Below are positions 53,327 through 62,393 of a DNA stretch of 64,000 nucleotides, piece by piece; the stretch's first letter is position 1, and each line of letters starts with the position of its first letter. The translations under genes were made by a program, and so were the position numbers. This DNA is from Chitinophaga ginsengisoli (GTDB taxonomy: Bacteria > Bacteroidota > Bacteroidia > Chitinophagales > Chitinophagaceae), in assembly GCF_003014595.1 (NCBI RefSeq), contig NZ_PYGK01000024.1, positions 1 through 64,000 on the forward strand, read 5' to 3'. The notes beneath the pieces were generated by a model. It saw only the letters and a program-made list of their open reading frames with translations. It ran no database searches and had not been told where the DNA came from.

Positions 53327-56300
53327 TTAGAATTGAAGGTTTACGCTGAAAAGGAAACTGCGTGTAGCCGGATAAGTGAATCCGGAGAAGGCATCCGATG
53401 CGTTATTCCCTGCAGAAGAGGAACTTGTTTCAGGATCGAAGCCGGTGTACTTTGTATGCAGCCAGAGATTATTCCCGGTGAATGATACAGTAGCTCCACT
53501 GATCGTTTTTGTACCACTCAGCCATTGCGCTGGTAATGTATACGACAATGATGCAGACCGCAATCTCACCCAGGAGGCATCTTCAATAAAGTTCTCACTC
53601 GCCCCCCTGTAGTAGTTCCTGTAAAAACCAGCGCCATAATCTACCCCATCCGGACCTTTGGCCTGACCCAGGTAAACAGGTTTGGTATTCGGTGTTCCGT
53701 CGGCATGTACACCGCTGAAAACGATCGTCTGATCACGGTTCTCCGTCCGTTTGGACTCGCCAAAAGCAGCCAGGAAGTTGGAGAGCTGGTTGTATTTGTA
53801 ATTGCCATGACGCACATCCAGCAGCAATGACAACGACAGCTGTTTATATCGTAAGGTCTGCGTGGTACTACCAATCCATTTAGGTAAACTATTACCCAGG
53901 TAACGCTGGTTGGAGGCATCATCCAGCACAGGGAAACCGTTAGCACCGATCAGCAGGGGCAGATCTTTACGAACCGTGATCTTATCATCCACTTCATTAC
54001 CGTAATAGCGTTTGTAAGTTCTGCCGTACAGAGCACCGTAAGATTTACCTGGCACCAGTTTGGTAGTAACACTGGAACTGAGGTAACCATACTGCGTGGA
54101 GATAACGATCTGTCCCAGGTTGTCATTCAGCTTCTCGACCCTGTTCCTGTTCGTTGAAAAGTTCACCCGGAAATCCCAGCTGAAATCCTTTGTGCGAACA
54201 GGCATGGCAGACAATGTTACCTCCAGCCCTTTGTTATTGATCTCACCGGCATTGACATAAGCCTTGTCAAAACCTGTGGTAGGAGAAACATCTACAGGTA
54301 CCAGCAGGTCTTTACTCTTCTGCTGATAGGCGGTGACTTCCAATCCCAGCCTGTTTTCCAGGAATCGTAACTCCGCGCCTGCTTCCAGTGTCTGGGTGAA
54401 TTCAGGGCGAAGATTGGGATTGCCTAAAGTCCTGCTCTGGTAGAAAGGAATGGTTGATCCCAGGGGCAGCCCTGTTTCGAACCCATTGGTGATCGCGTAA
54501 GCGTCACCATCCTTACCGATCTTTGCATAAGACAGTTTTGCCTTGCCATAGCTCCACCATTCGGGCAGTTTGAACTGATCGCTGAAGATGTAGGCAAGAC
54601 TCACGGAAGGATAAAAGTAGCTGCGGTTACTCCTGGATAAAGTGGTGGTCAGGTCATTCCTGCCAGTCAGTTCCAGAAACAGGTAGTTATTCAGTCCCAG
54701 GGTCAGGTCAGCAAAGTAGCCATAGTTCCTGTAGTCCATGATGTAAGAATCAGCCGTTACACGTTTGGCATTCCCCAAGAGGAAAAGATCTGGTACCACC
54801 AGTGTGTCTCCCATCACACTGTTCCTTCTTACCCGTTGATCACGGAGGTCATGGCCCAGCTTCAGGTCGATAGAGTATTTTTTATTGAAAGTATGCGTGA
54901 TGTTTGCCAGCAAGGTAGATGTCAGGTTACGGCTGCGCAGATTATACTCATAAATGAAGCCGTATTCATTGTCGTCCAGATTCGGTGCTTCCCCTACGAG
55001 TCCCATTGGACCCGGCGCCTGATGCGTTCTGCCATCTGTATAGAAATCATTACCGATACGGTAAGAGAAGTTCAGCCATTGCGTGGGCTTATAGGTGACG
55101 AAAGTACTGGCGATAGTACGGTTCACATTATCCCTGAACTTGTTGGTTGACAAGGTATAGATAGGATTGTTCGTACCACTGCTGTAGGTCTGTTGTGTAC
55201 CATCAGGTTTCACGTAGTCTTTCATATTCCAGCGGGGCGACCAGTAAATGATCTGCTCACCATAACGGTCTGAATTTATCCGGTTACCGCCAGAGTTGAT
55301 ATAGTTGAGTGAAGCCCCTGCACTGATCTTATCGCTGATCTTAAACTGCGCATTCAGGCGTGCATTATAGCTGGTATAATCACTGAAAGGGATTACACCA
55401 TCCTGGTTGAAGTACGACATAGATCCCATCAGCTGCGCTCTTTCAGAACCACCGGTCAGGTTCACCGTATGACGTGTTTGCGTACCGGTTTCAAAGGCCT
55501 GTTTATAATTGTTATATAGCTGTGCCGGGTGAGTGTTATCCAGCTTTCTGGCCTCTTCCACAGTAGGACCAAACGTAGGCCAGAAACTGGTAGGATCGTA
55601 TACGCCCAGGTATCCCTGCGAGAACCGGGATTGTACATCCGGGGTCTTGTTCACCTTATCGAGTCCATACATACCGCTGTAACTCACCTGCAGCTTACCG
55701 GCCTTGCCGGATTTAGTAGTAATAAGAATGGCGCCATTCGCTGCGCGGATACCATATAGCGCTGTCGCAGCTCCGCCTCTGAGAACGGATACACTTTCAA
55801 TGTCATCAGGATTGATATCACTGGCACGGTTACTCATGCCCCTGGTTTCAGAACTACCGGTAGTATAAGTACTGTTGTCTATTTCCACACCGTCTACAAT
55901 AAACAAAGGCTGACTATTCCTGTCGCTCGCTATGGAATTAATCCCCCTGATAATGATACGGGAACCCTGGCCGGGGCCACCGCCGGCACTGGAGATCTGT
56001 ACACCGACTACCTTACCCTGCAGCGCGTTCACTACGTTCGGCTGATGGTTGACGTTCAGGTCTTTGCTTTCCACCTGTTGAATAGTGTAACCCAGTGCAC
56101 GTTTTTCCTTCTTTACGCCAAAAGCAGTCACCACTACCTCGCTCAGGTCTTTCTGAGAGGACTGCATGGTCACGTTGAGCGTTTCGCCATTTCCGACAAC
56201 CAGTTGTTGGGTGGCATATCCCACGTAAGAGAAGATCAAGGTGGCATTGTCGCCGGTGAGAGTGATGGCATATTCACCGCTTGCGCCTGTAAAGACATGG

Positions 56301-56455
56301 TTTTGTGTGCCTTTTTCCAGTACGGCCACTCTTTCAAGTGCCTGCCTGTTATCTCCGGCAACTACCTGTCCGCGCACAAGCCTCCCTTTCTGGGCAAATG
56401 CGGCAGAACAGAGGGCCAATAGCATGACCAGTGTCAGCCCTGTAGAAATTTTCAT
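53327..56455 (-). CDS. SusC/RagA-family TonB-dependent transporter
   Basis: A 1042-residue outer membrane transporter: signal peptide, a carboxypeptidase-regulatory-like domain (GQVVAGDNRQALERVAVLEKG), a TonB-box region (DLSEVVVTAFGVKKEKRALGY), the plug (VVNALQGKVVGVQIS, ALYGIRAANGAILITTKSG) and the 22-strand barrel ending FSVNLQF. No N-terminal STN domain is seen, so it is unlikely to signal through FecR. It is the first gene of the SusC-SusD pair. The ATG at 56455 gives a clean signal peptide. Confidence 0.93.
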   Translation of the reverse strand: MKISTGLTLVMLLALCSAAFAQKGRLVRGQVVAGDNRQALERVAVLEKGTQNHVFTGASGEYAITLTGDNATLIFSYVGYATQQLVVGNGETLNVTMQSSQKDLSEVVVTAFGVKKEKRALGYTIQQVESKDLNVNHQPNVVNALQGKVVGVQISSAGGGPGQGSRIIIRGINSIASDRNSQPLFIVDGVEIDNSTYTTGSSETRGMSNRASDINPDDIESVSVLRGGAATALYGIRAANGAILITTKSGKAGKLQVSYSGMYGLDKVNKTPDVQSRFSQGYLGVYDPTSFWPTFGPTVEEARKLDNTHPAQLYNNYKQAFETGTQTRHTVNLTGGSERAQLMGSMSYFNQDGVIPFSDYTSYNARLNAQFKISDKISAGASLNYINSGGNRINSDRYGEQIIYWSPRWNMKDYVKPDGTQQTYSSGTNNPIYTLSTNKFRDNVNRTIASTFVTYKPTQWLNFSYRIGNDFYTDGRTHQAPGPMGLVGEAPNLDDNEYGFIYEYNLRSRNLTSTLLANITHTFNKKYSIDLKLGHDLRDQRVRRNSVMGDTLVVPDLFLLGNAKRVTADSYIMDYRNYGYFADLTLGLNNYLFLELTGRNDLTTTLSRSNRSYFYPSVSLAYIFSDQFKLPEWWSYGKAKLSYAKIGKDGDAYAITNGFETGLPLGSTIPFYQSRTLGNPNLRPEFTQTLEAGAELRFLENRLGLEVTAYQQKSKDLLVPVDVSPTTGFDKAYVNAGEINNKGLEVTLSAMPVRTKDFSWDFRVNFSTNRNRVEKLNDNLGQIVISTQYGYLSSSVTTKLVPGKSYGALYGRTYKRYYGNEVDDKITVRKDLPLLIGANGFPVLDDASNQRYLGNSLPKWIGSTTQTLRYKQLSLSLLLDVRHGNYKYNQLSNFLAAFGESKRTENRDQTIVFSGVHADGTPNTKPVYLGQAKGPDGVDYGAGFYRNYYRGASENFIEDASWVRLRSASLSYTLPAQWLSGTKTISGATVSFTGNNLWLHTKYTGFDPETSSSSAGNNASDAFSGFTYPATRSFLFSVNLQF

Positions 56456-56778
56456 AAGCTGTAAGTTTAGAATAAGTGATGTGAAATGCATGAGAAATCA
56501 GGGCCGTCCATTAAGACGACATGGTTTTGTCCGATAGTGCAATAATGTTAACTTCCTTTGATAGGTTACGAATCAACGTCTCATCGACATAAGCAATTTC
56601 CTTATCAGATTTTGGTTAATACAAGCAGTGTTATATTCCTATATTGGACAAAATATAAAAACAATCATTCTTTTACAAGAATTTCCTATATCATTTTAAT
56701 TATAATCTGATGGTCGGTAAACGTGAGTACAGCGGCAGACAGCAGGTCAACACATCAACCGGGTGTTCAATGGGAATA
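56456..56778. other. Leader and intergenic region upstream of SusC
   Basis: About 320 bp. It contains TTTTGTCC (56524) and GGACAAAA (56645) as distant inverted copies, and otherwise AT-rich sequence. It must hold the susC promoter, but I found no exact TAnnTTTG and no ORF. Confidence 0.5.
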
Positions 56779-58269
56779 TTAATCAGGACTATAAAAAATG
56801 ATGATCTCCACCCTGCGGTTCCTTCTTCTTCCTTCAGCAGACTGATTGGTAGCAACAGGCTGACTTTCACCTGCTCCATTGATCTGCCTGATATCGTTTC
56901 CAAGACCATGCGCCTGCATATAGTGGGCTACGGCATTCGCGCGTTTAATAGAAAGTGTGTTGTTATATGCAGTAGTACCTGCATTATCGGTATGGCCGCT
57001 TACCTGCAATTGTATACTGCCATCACGGGGTATCTTTTTCATGAGGCTGTCCAGTGAACTGTAAAACTCCGTATTCAGTTCGCTGCTGTTGAATTTAAAA
57101 AGGATATCGGGAATAACGAGGGTATCAGGATGTTGAGTCTCCTTATGGGGGCGGCTGGTATCTAACGCGACAGGCGGACGGCAAATGATCATCTCTACGC
57201 GGTTATTGTTACCGGCAGCATTGCCTGTTGTATCATAACGGGGGCATTTCTTACCCACACCCTGTATCTCAAAATCATCAAAGCTATAGCCTTCGTTATA
57301 AACCAGATAATTGGCTACCGCATTCGCTTTGTCTACAGACATGATCTTATTGAATTCGTCAGAGGCGCTCTGCCATGCATGGCCTATCAGCAGGATATGG
57401 GCACGTTTGCCGCTCCGGTAATTCTTCAGTGCCTCATCGATCTGCTCCTTATAGCGGGTATTCAGACTACTCTTATCGGCGGTGAACAGGTCATCTTTCA
57501 GGATGATGGTATCGCAGCCGGAAGGGCTATCCAGGTGGCGGATAAGACTACCAGCAGCGACGAGCTTTTCAGGAATAGTATGCCGGTGACGTTCTGCATA
57601 AAGGTCCCGGGAGGTATTGTCCTGGCTGGAACAGGTTACCTGGCCATCCACAGGTGTTACACTGACACTATCAATGAACAGCTGCGCATTTTTATACCCC
57701 CCTTTCTTTTCGAGAGGTCTGAAATTACCTATGATTAGATGGGTAGCTGCGCTTGTTGCCACGTAAGTCTTTTCCAGGATATACCAGGGATGATTGAGGC
57801 GGAACAGCTTCTTCTGAACGTCGTTTTCAGTCAGTTCCGTACTGGCAGGAGATGTAAGGCAGACAGCATTTTCAGTAAATACGAAAGTGGTATCAAAACG
57901 GATACCGGCCCGCAGCGGATAGTTGTCGGTGTTCATATACAGGCGTATCCTGTAGGCCCGGCCTTTTTCCAGAGGACATAACAGGCGTGTCTGGATATAT
58001 ACCCTGGTATCAGGGTTATCATGACCTTCCTGGAGTAATGAGACATGGTGCTGTCCCTGAAGGGCGGAGCCGTTACACAGGTATTTCATTCTGGCAACCT
58101 CCGGGGCCACAGAGAGCCAGGCAGATGGGGCACAGGGCGCTGTATATTCCGTACAGATATTTACATCTTCGAAAGAGGCATTCAGCACCAGGTTCTGGGC
58201 CATCGTGCGTGTTGTACAGCACCAGCAAACGAGTATCATTCCGATACTTTTTCTAACATAGGCCAGCAT
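56779..58269 (-). CDS. Exported protein with two tandem OmpA-like domains
   Basis: A 496-residue protein: signal sequence (ending RTMAQ), a Cys-containing beta-sandwich-like domain (about 26-220, LVLNASFEDVNICTEY), a first OmpA-like domain (about 255-365, IILKDDLFTADKSSLN, IGHAWQSASDEFNKIMSVDKANAVANYL, NNNRVEMII) and a second, typical one (about 385-496, ILFKFNSSELN, SGHTDNAGTTAYNNTLSIKRANAVAHYM, RRNRRVEIII). The second should bind peptidoglycan; the first has lost the GHTD motif (GHAW). It probably ties an envelope structure to the wall. Single gene. Confidence 0.85.
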   Translation of the reverse strand: MLAYVRKSIGMILVCWCCTTRTMAQNLVLNASFEDVNICTEYTAPCAPSAWLSVAPEVARMKYLCNGSALQGQHHVSLLQEGHDNPDTRVYIQTRLLCPLEKGRAYRIRLYMNTDNYPLRAGIRFDTTFVFTENAVCLTSPASTELTENDVQKKLFRLNHPWYILEKTYVATSAATHLIIGNFRPLEKKGGYKNAQLFIDSVSVTPVDGQVTCSSQDNTSRDLYAERHRHTIPEKLVAAGSLIRHLDSPSGCDTIILKDDLFTADKSSLNTRYKEQIDEALKNYRSGKRAHILLIGHAWQSASDEFNKIMSVDKANAVANYLVYNEGYSFDDFEIQGVGKKCPRYDTTGNAAGNNNRVEMIICRPPVALDTSRPHKETQHPDTLVIPDILFKFNSSELNTEFYSSLDSLMKKIPRDGSIQLQVSGHTDNAGTTAYNNTLSIKRANAVAHYMQAHGLGNDIRQINGAGESQPVATNQSAEGRRRNRRVEIIIFYSPD

Positions 58270-58325
58270 GCACGTGGAATTAGTTATATCTTAGTCCATC
58301 GAAAACCTACTCTAAATTACTACTT

Positions 58326-58688
58326 ATGTTGCTCTTAATTAAATTTCTCATTGGCTTTTGCGCCCTGGAGCACCTCTATATCCTGTGGCTGGAGATGTTT
58401 GCCTGGACCACACGGGCGCCCAAGGTCTTTAAACAACTGCCGGCACACCTGTTTGAACCCACCAAAACACTCGCTGGTAACCAGGGACTTTACAACGGTT
58501 TCCTGGCCTCAGGGTTGATCTGGTCATTCTTCATCGAAGACGCTGAGTGGTCTTTGAAGGTCGCTGCCTTCTTCCTGATCTGTATAGCGATAGCAGGTAT
58601 TTACGGTGCACTGACCGCAGGCAAGCGGATCTTCTTCGTACAGGCATTGCCGGCACTTATTGCCCTGGCAGTGATGCTGTTCCTTTAA
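58326..58688 (+). CDS. Small DUF1304 membrane protein
   Basis: A 120-residue inner-membrane protein with four hydrophobic segments. FCALEHLYILWLEMFAW, NQGLYNGFLASGLIW and GIYGALTAGKRIFFVQALPALIAL are typical of DUF1304. Function unknown. It is divergent from the double-OmpA gene and convergent with the alpha-galactosidase. Confidence 0.85.
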   Translation: MLLLIKFLIGFCALEHLYILWLEMFAWTTRAPKVFKQLPAHLFEPTKTLAGNQGLYNGFLASGLIWSFFIEDAEWSLKVAAFFLICIAIAGIYGALTAGKRIFFVQALPALIALAVMLFL

Positions 58689-58807
58689 GGGTTCAGGCCA
58701 GCTGCCCTGATGCAACGCCCTCTTTTTATATTAAACTAAGTGGTATTGTAGGTTTCAGACCCCTCCATGATGCCTTACGGCAGCGAAATAACGGGTGTTA
58801 TAAAATA

Positions 58808-58841
58808 TTGAGAGCGCCTGTTGTATCAGAGGCGCTCTCAA
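58808..58841. terminator. Terminator between convergent genes
   Basis: TTGAGAGCGCCT/AGGCGCTCTCAA, a 12-bp stem with a 10-nt loop, followed on the minus strand by ATATTTTAT. It serves the alpha-galactosidase and perhaps the DUF1304 gene. Confidence 0.75.
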
Positions 58842-58856
58842 ATCTGATAGCCATAA

Positions 58857-61001
58857 TTACATACCTGTCAATTCCAGCACCATACTGGTTAACTCACGTC
58901 TGCCGGAAACCGGCAATCCCACCTTCATCAGGTAATCTCCGGTAAATACCTTCCCGTTCTCCTTCCAGTTGCTGGCTTTTCCATCGGCGGTATTGATCTC
59001 TTCCACCTTGTATTGTTTCGTGACATCCAACCCTTCCAGCCGTACATTCGGGAAGCTCTCCCCGTAACGGGTGTGCAGGTTGTAGGAGAATATCACAGCT
59101 TTGTCCTTTACATTACTTACATACATCAGCACGGCCCTGTTCTCGTCATAAGGTGATATGAGACGGTAGAGGTCTCCATGACTGATAACAGGGTATAAAC
59201 GCCTGTAATTGCCCACCGCCTGCTGACTGAAAGCCAGTTCCTCAGGTGTGAACTTATCGACGTTGATATCATATCCCAGCCGGCCCATCATCGCCACATC
59301 GGTACGGTATTTCAGGGACTGTTTACCCCAGGAAGTTACATGGCAGGCAACCGTGAAAGACGGGAAGAAATAAGAGTAACCCCATTGAATAAAGACCCTC
59401 TCAAATGCATCGGTATTGTCGCTGGGCCAGAATTCTGTAAAATACGGCAATGCACCATAATCCACACGACCGCCACCACCCGAGCAAAGCATGATGGGAA
59501 TATCCTTGTATTTAGCCCTCAAACGGCCCAGTACTTTATACAGGCTGCGTACATAGTCAATATAGAGGGCGGACTGATTATCTTTCAGGTAAGGCGACCA
59601 TGCATTGGTGATCATACGGTTACAGTCCCATTTGATATAGGCAATACCCGGATTGGCGGTCAGCATATTGTCCAGTACTCCGAATACAAAATCCTGCACT
59701 TTAGGATTCAGCAGGTCCAGCACCAACTGATTGCGGAAATAATCCTCCTCACGGTTAGGCAGTTTCAGGATCCAGTCAGGATGTTTTTCATACAATTCGC
59801 TTTTAGGATTTACCATTTCAGGTTCTACCCAGATACCAAATTTCACACCTTTGGCAGCAGCTGTTTTCACCAGGTAACCAAGGCCATGTGGCAATTTGGT
59901 CCTGTTTTCCTCCCAGTCGCCTAAAGAAGTCTTATCATCATTACGGGGATATTTATTGGCAAACCATCCATCATCCAACAGGAAAAGATCTGCTCCTAAT
60001 TTCTTTGTATCGTCAAACAGGTGGGTCAGTTTCTCTTCATTAAAATCGAAACCTGTCGCCTCCCAGTTGTTCAGTAATATCGTTCTTGGCACCTCACCGT
60101 TTAATACACCCCATTTATTGGCCCAGTGATGGAAATTACGGCTGGCAGTTCCCCTTCCGGTATTAGAGTAGGTAAAGAGAAAACCTGGCGTTATAAACGA
60201 TTGATCAGGCTGTAACTTATACTGTGAGGCATAAGTGTTCATGCCTGTCACCATCCGCAGGGAGTTGTGTTCATCTACTTCAAAAGCGAAGCGGAAATTG
60301 CCTGTCCAGGCAAGGGTACCGGCAATCAGTTCCCCGTGTGTCTCTGTAGAAGGCTCGTTCAGCGACATGAAAAAGAAAGGTGATTGATACATGTCGGCCC
60401 TGGTACCCAATTTGGTATCCAGGATCTTGATGCCGCTGGTTAGTTCATTATCTACCATTTTAGCTTCTTCCGCCCAGTCGCCATGGAAATTGGTCAGCCA
60501 GTATCTGCGTGCATCGAAGTGCAGCATGGAAGAGGCAAAATTGTTCAGTATAACGGGGCCTTTCTCTTTATGACGGATCTCCGTCCAGCTCTTGAAAATA
60601 TCATCCTTCCTGTAACAGTCAATGTGCAGGAGTAGCTCAAAAGCGTACTGCGGATCTTTCAGCGTAATCGTATACGCGGTGACGCCTGCAACAGCAGAAT
60701 CTACTGATAAAGAAGAATATAAGAGCTCCAGTGAAGGATTTCCATCAGCATGTATCACGCTGACAGCGGGTTCGAACAGGTTATTGGTACCGGCAGGAAT
60801 ATAGGCTTCATGATTTCCTTGCGGCAGCTCATTATTGCCTATCAACCTGGTTCCCAGGTAACTCTGGAATAACTTTCCTTTTGGGTCAACAGAGAAGACT
60901 AGTTCGGAGTGATCTGTTGTTAAGGAGATTTTCTTCATCTGGGCACTGGCAGGCTGTAGTGCCAGTGTAGCGACAAAAGCAATCGCGATCTGTTTGATCA
61001 T
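58857..61001 (-). CDS. GH36 alpha-galactosidase
   Basis: A 714-residue exported glycosidase with a signal peptide (ending PASAQ). Domains: N-terminal beta-supersandwich (about 25-280), TIM barrel (about 290-600) and C-terminal beta domain. The nucleophile is Asp459 in YIKWDCNR and the acid/base Asp528 in WPSDNTDA; CSGGGGRVDYGAL and LFLLDDGWF are family motifs. It removes alpha-1,6-linked galactose from raffinose-type sugars or galactomannans. It lies about 2.4 kb from the SusC gene, on the same strand but separated by two other genes. Confidence 0.94.
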   Translation of the reverse strand: MIKQIAIAFVATLALQPASAQMKKISLTTDHSELVFSVDPKGKLFQSYLGTRLIGNNELPQGNHEAYIPAGTNNLFEPAVSVIHADGNPSLELLYSSLSVDSAVAGVTAYTITLKDPQYAFELLLHIDCYRKDDIFKSWTEIRHKEKGPVILNNFASSMLHFDARRYWLTNFHGDWAEEAKMVDNELTSGIKILDTKLGTRADMYQSPFFFMSLNEPSTETHGELIAGTLAWTGNFRFAFEVDEHNSLRMVTGMNTYASQYKLQPDQSFITPGFLFTYSNTGRGTASRNFHHWANKWGVLNGEVPRTILLNNWEATGFDFNEEKLTHLFDDTKKLGADLFLLDDGWFANKYPRNDDKTSLGDWEENRTKLPHGLGYLVKTAAAKGVKFGIWVEPEMVNPKSELYEKHPDWILKLPNREEDYFRNQLVLDLLNPKVQDFVFGVLDNMLTANPGIAYIKWDCNRMITNAWSPYLKDNQSALYIDYVRSLYKVLGRLRAKYKDIPIMLCSGGGGRVDYGALPYFTEFWPSDNTDAFERVFIQWGYSYFFPSFTVACHVTSWGKQSLKYRTDVAMMGRLGYDINVDKFTPEELAFSQQAVGNYRRLYPVISHGDLYRLISPYDENRAVLMYVSNVKDKAVIFSYNLHTRYGESFPNVRLEGLDVTKQYKVEEINTADGKASNWKENGKVFTGDYLMKVGLPVSGRRELTSMVLELTGM

Positions 61002-61153
61002 AACGTTGAGTGGTTAATATTGGCTCATAAGCTATAATATTTTTTTGAAAGATTACAATTTTGGGGAATGAATACTCAGCAGCTGTCGGAAATGAACAGA
61101 ATAGGGACGTCACACTATTCTGTCAATACCACGTTGATGGCTGTACTGCTTTA

Positions 61154-61897
61154 TCAGATGTTAAAGCCACCGTCTATGGTTAGTGAGGCACCTGTGATAA
61201 ATCCGCTTTGCGGACCTGCCAGGAAGCTTACAAGGCTGGCAATGTCAGACACATTTCCGTAGTGTGGCAATGCCATCATAGAACGGAGCTTGTCGGCGTG
61301 CGCACTGGTAGCAGGATTCATGTCAGTATCTGTAGGGCCGGGCTGCACAAGGTTTACCGTAATACCCTTAGGACCTAATTCCCGGGCCAATCCTTTTGTA
61401 AGCCCCTTCAGTGCAGACTTGCTCATAGCATAGAGTGTAGCGCCGGGACCAGCCACACGATCAGCCATATTGCTACCGATACTGATGATCCTCCCTCCTG
61501 CTTTCATATGTTTGATGGCGGTGATGGAAGCCATAAATACGGCTTTCACGTTGACATCCATCATTTCATCATAGTCAGCCGCAGTTTGCTCTTCCAGCGG
61601 TTTCTTTTCATAAATACCCGCATTGTTCACCAGGATGTCTATTCCTCCAAGCTTACCCGCTACTTCTTCTACAGCGGCCGTAACAGCCGTATCAGACGCA
61701 TTGTCTGCCGCCAGGGCAAGAATGGTTTGTCCGGTTGTCTTTGATATATCTGCTGCCAGTTGGTGAGCCTTTGCCGCAGAACGGACATAGGTGAATGCGA
61801 CGTTTGCGCCTGCTTCAGCCAGTTGTTTTACGATGGCGGCGCCCATGCCACGGCTGCCACCAGTCACTAATGCGACCTTGTTTTCAAGATGTTTCAT
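61154..61897 (-). CDS. Short-chain dehydrogenase/reductase
   Basis: A 247-residue classical SDR. Seen: VTGGSRGMGAAIVKQL (NADP site), NNAGIYEKK, the catalytic Ser in IISIGSNM, and YAMSKSALKGLTKGLA (Tyr and Lys). It resembles 3-oxoacyl-ACP or glucose/ribitol dehydrogenases; the substrate is not determined. The ATG at 61897 is chosen over a TTG at 61963. It is divergent from an HxlR regulator, a common pairing in which the regulator controls the oxidoreductase. Confidence 0.88.
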   Translation of the reverse strand: MKHLENKVALVTGGSRGMGAAIVKQLAEAGANVAFTYVRSAAKAHQLAADISKTTGQTILALAADNASDTAVTAAVEEVAGKLGGIDILVNNAGIYEKKPLEEQTAADYDEMMDVNVKAVFMASITAIKHMKAGGRIISIGSNMADRVAGPGATLYAMSKSALKGLTKGLARELGPKGITVNLVQPGPTDTDMNPATSAHADKLRSMMALPHYGNVSDIASLVSFLAGPQSGFITGASLTIDGGFNI

Positions 61898-61954
61898 AAT
61901 AACTATTTTTCTTAATTGTTTGTAAAAGTAAAGCGGTAGCGTTAATTTTACAGG

Positions 61955-61993
61955 TACTGACAAGATTATTAAGTACTGACAAAAATGTAAGTA
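61955..61993. promoter_or_regulatory. Two overlapping TACT...AGTA operator-like sites for HxlR
   Basis: TACT-N13-AGTA at 61955-61975 and TACT-N12-AGTA at 61974-61993; GTACTGACAA occurs as a direct repeat with a 19-bp period. The second site ends one base before the HxlR start codon. HxlR-type regulators such as YodB bind TACT/AGTA-type elements. Confidence 0.55.
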
Positions 61994-62350
61994 ATGAGAA
62001 AGGAAAGCTCAACTAATACATTGAACAGGAATAAGATACACGTAAATTGTGGGATGGCTTATACGCTGGATCTGATTGGGGGAAGGTGGAAGCCAACTAT
62101 ACTCTGGGCGCTGTTGGAAGGTAAATTACGCTATAGTGAACTGAAAAAGAACATTCCTGATGTATCTGAGCGCATCCTGGTGTTGCAGTTACGGGAGCTG
62201 GAAAAGGACGGGCTGATCAAACGGTTGGTATATGCAGAAGTGCCACCAAGAGTAGAATATGAACTCACAAATGATGGTCAGTCGATGAGACATATGTTAC
62301 AGATCATCTCTGACTGGGGTGACCTGCACAGACCTAAAAAGGCAAATTAG
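61994..62350 (+). CDS. HxlR-family transcriptional regulator
   Basis: A 118-residue winged-helix protein. CGMAYTLDLIGGRWKPTILWALLEGKLRYSELKKNIPDVSERILVLQLRELEKDGLI is the family core; the Cys before it may be redox-active, as in YodB. The length is normal. It is divergent from the SDR and overlapped by its own likely operator. It probably senses a reactive or quinone-like compound; that is inference. Confidence 0.92.
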   Translation: MRKESSTNTLNRNKIHVNCGMAYTLDLIGGRWKPTILWALLEGKLRYSELKKNIPDVSERILVLQLRELEKDGLIKRLVYAEVPPRVEYELTNDGQSMRHMLQIISDWGDLHRPKKAN

Positions 62351-62393
62351 TACTATCTTAAGAATCCTTAGTATAAATTAAGACACATCATAC

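Noticed and set aside
51890..61001. A single polysaccharide utilisation locus from SusCD to the GH36 gene
   Set aside because: A double-OmpA gene and an opposite-strand DUF1304 gene lie between, and no common regulator is visible.
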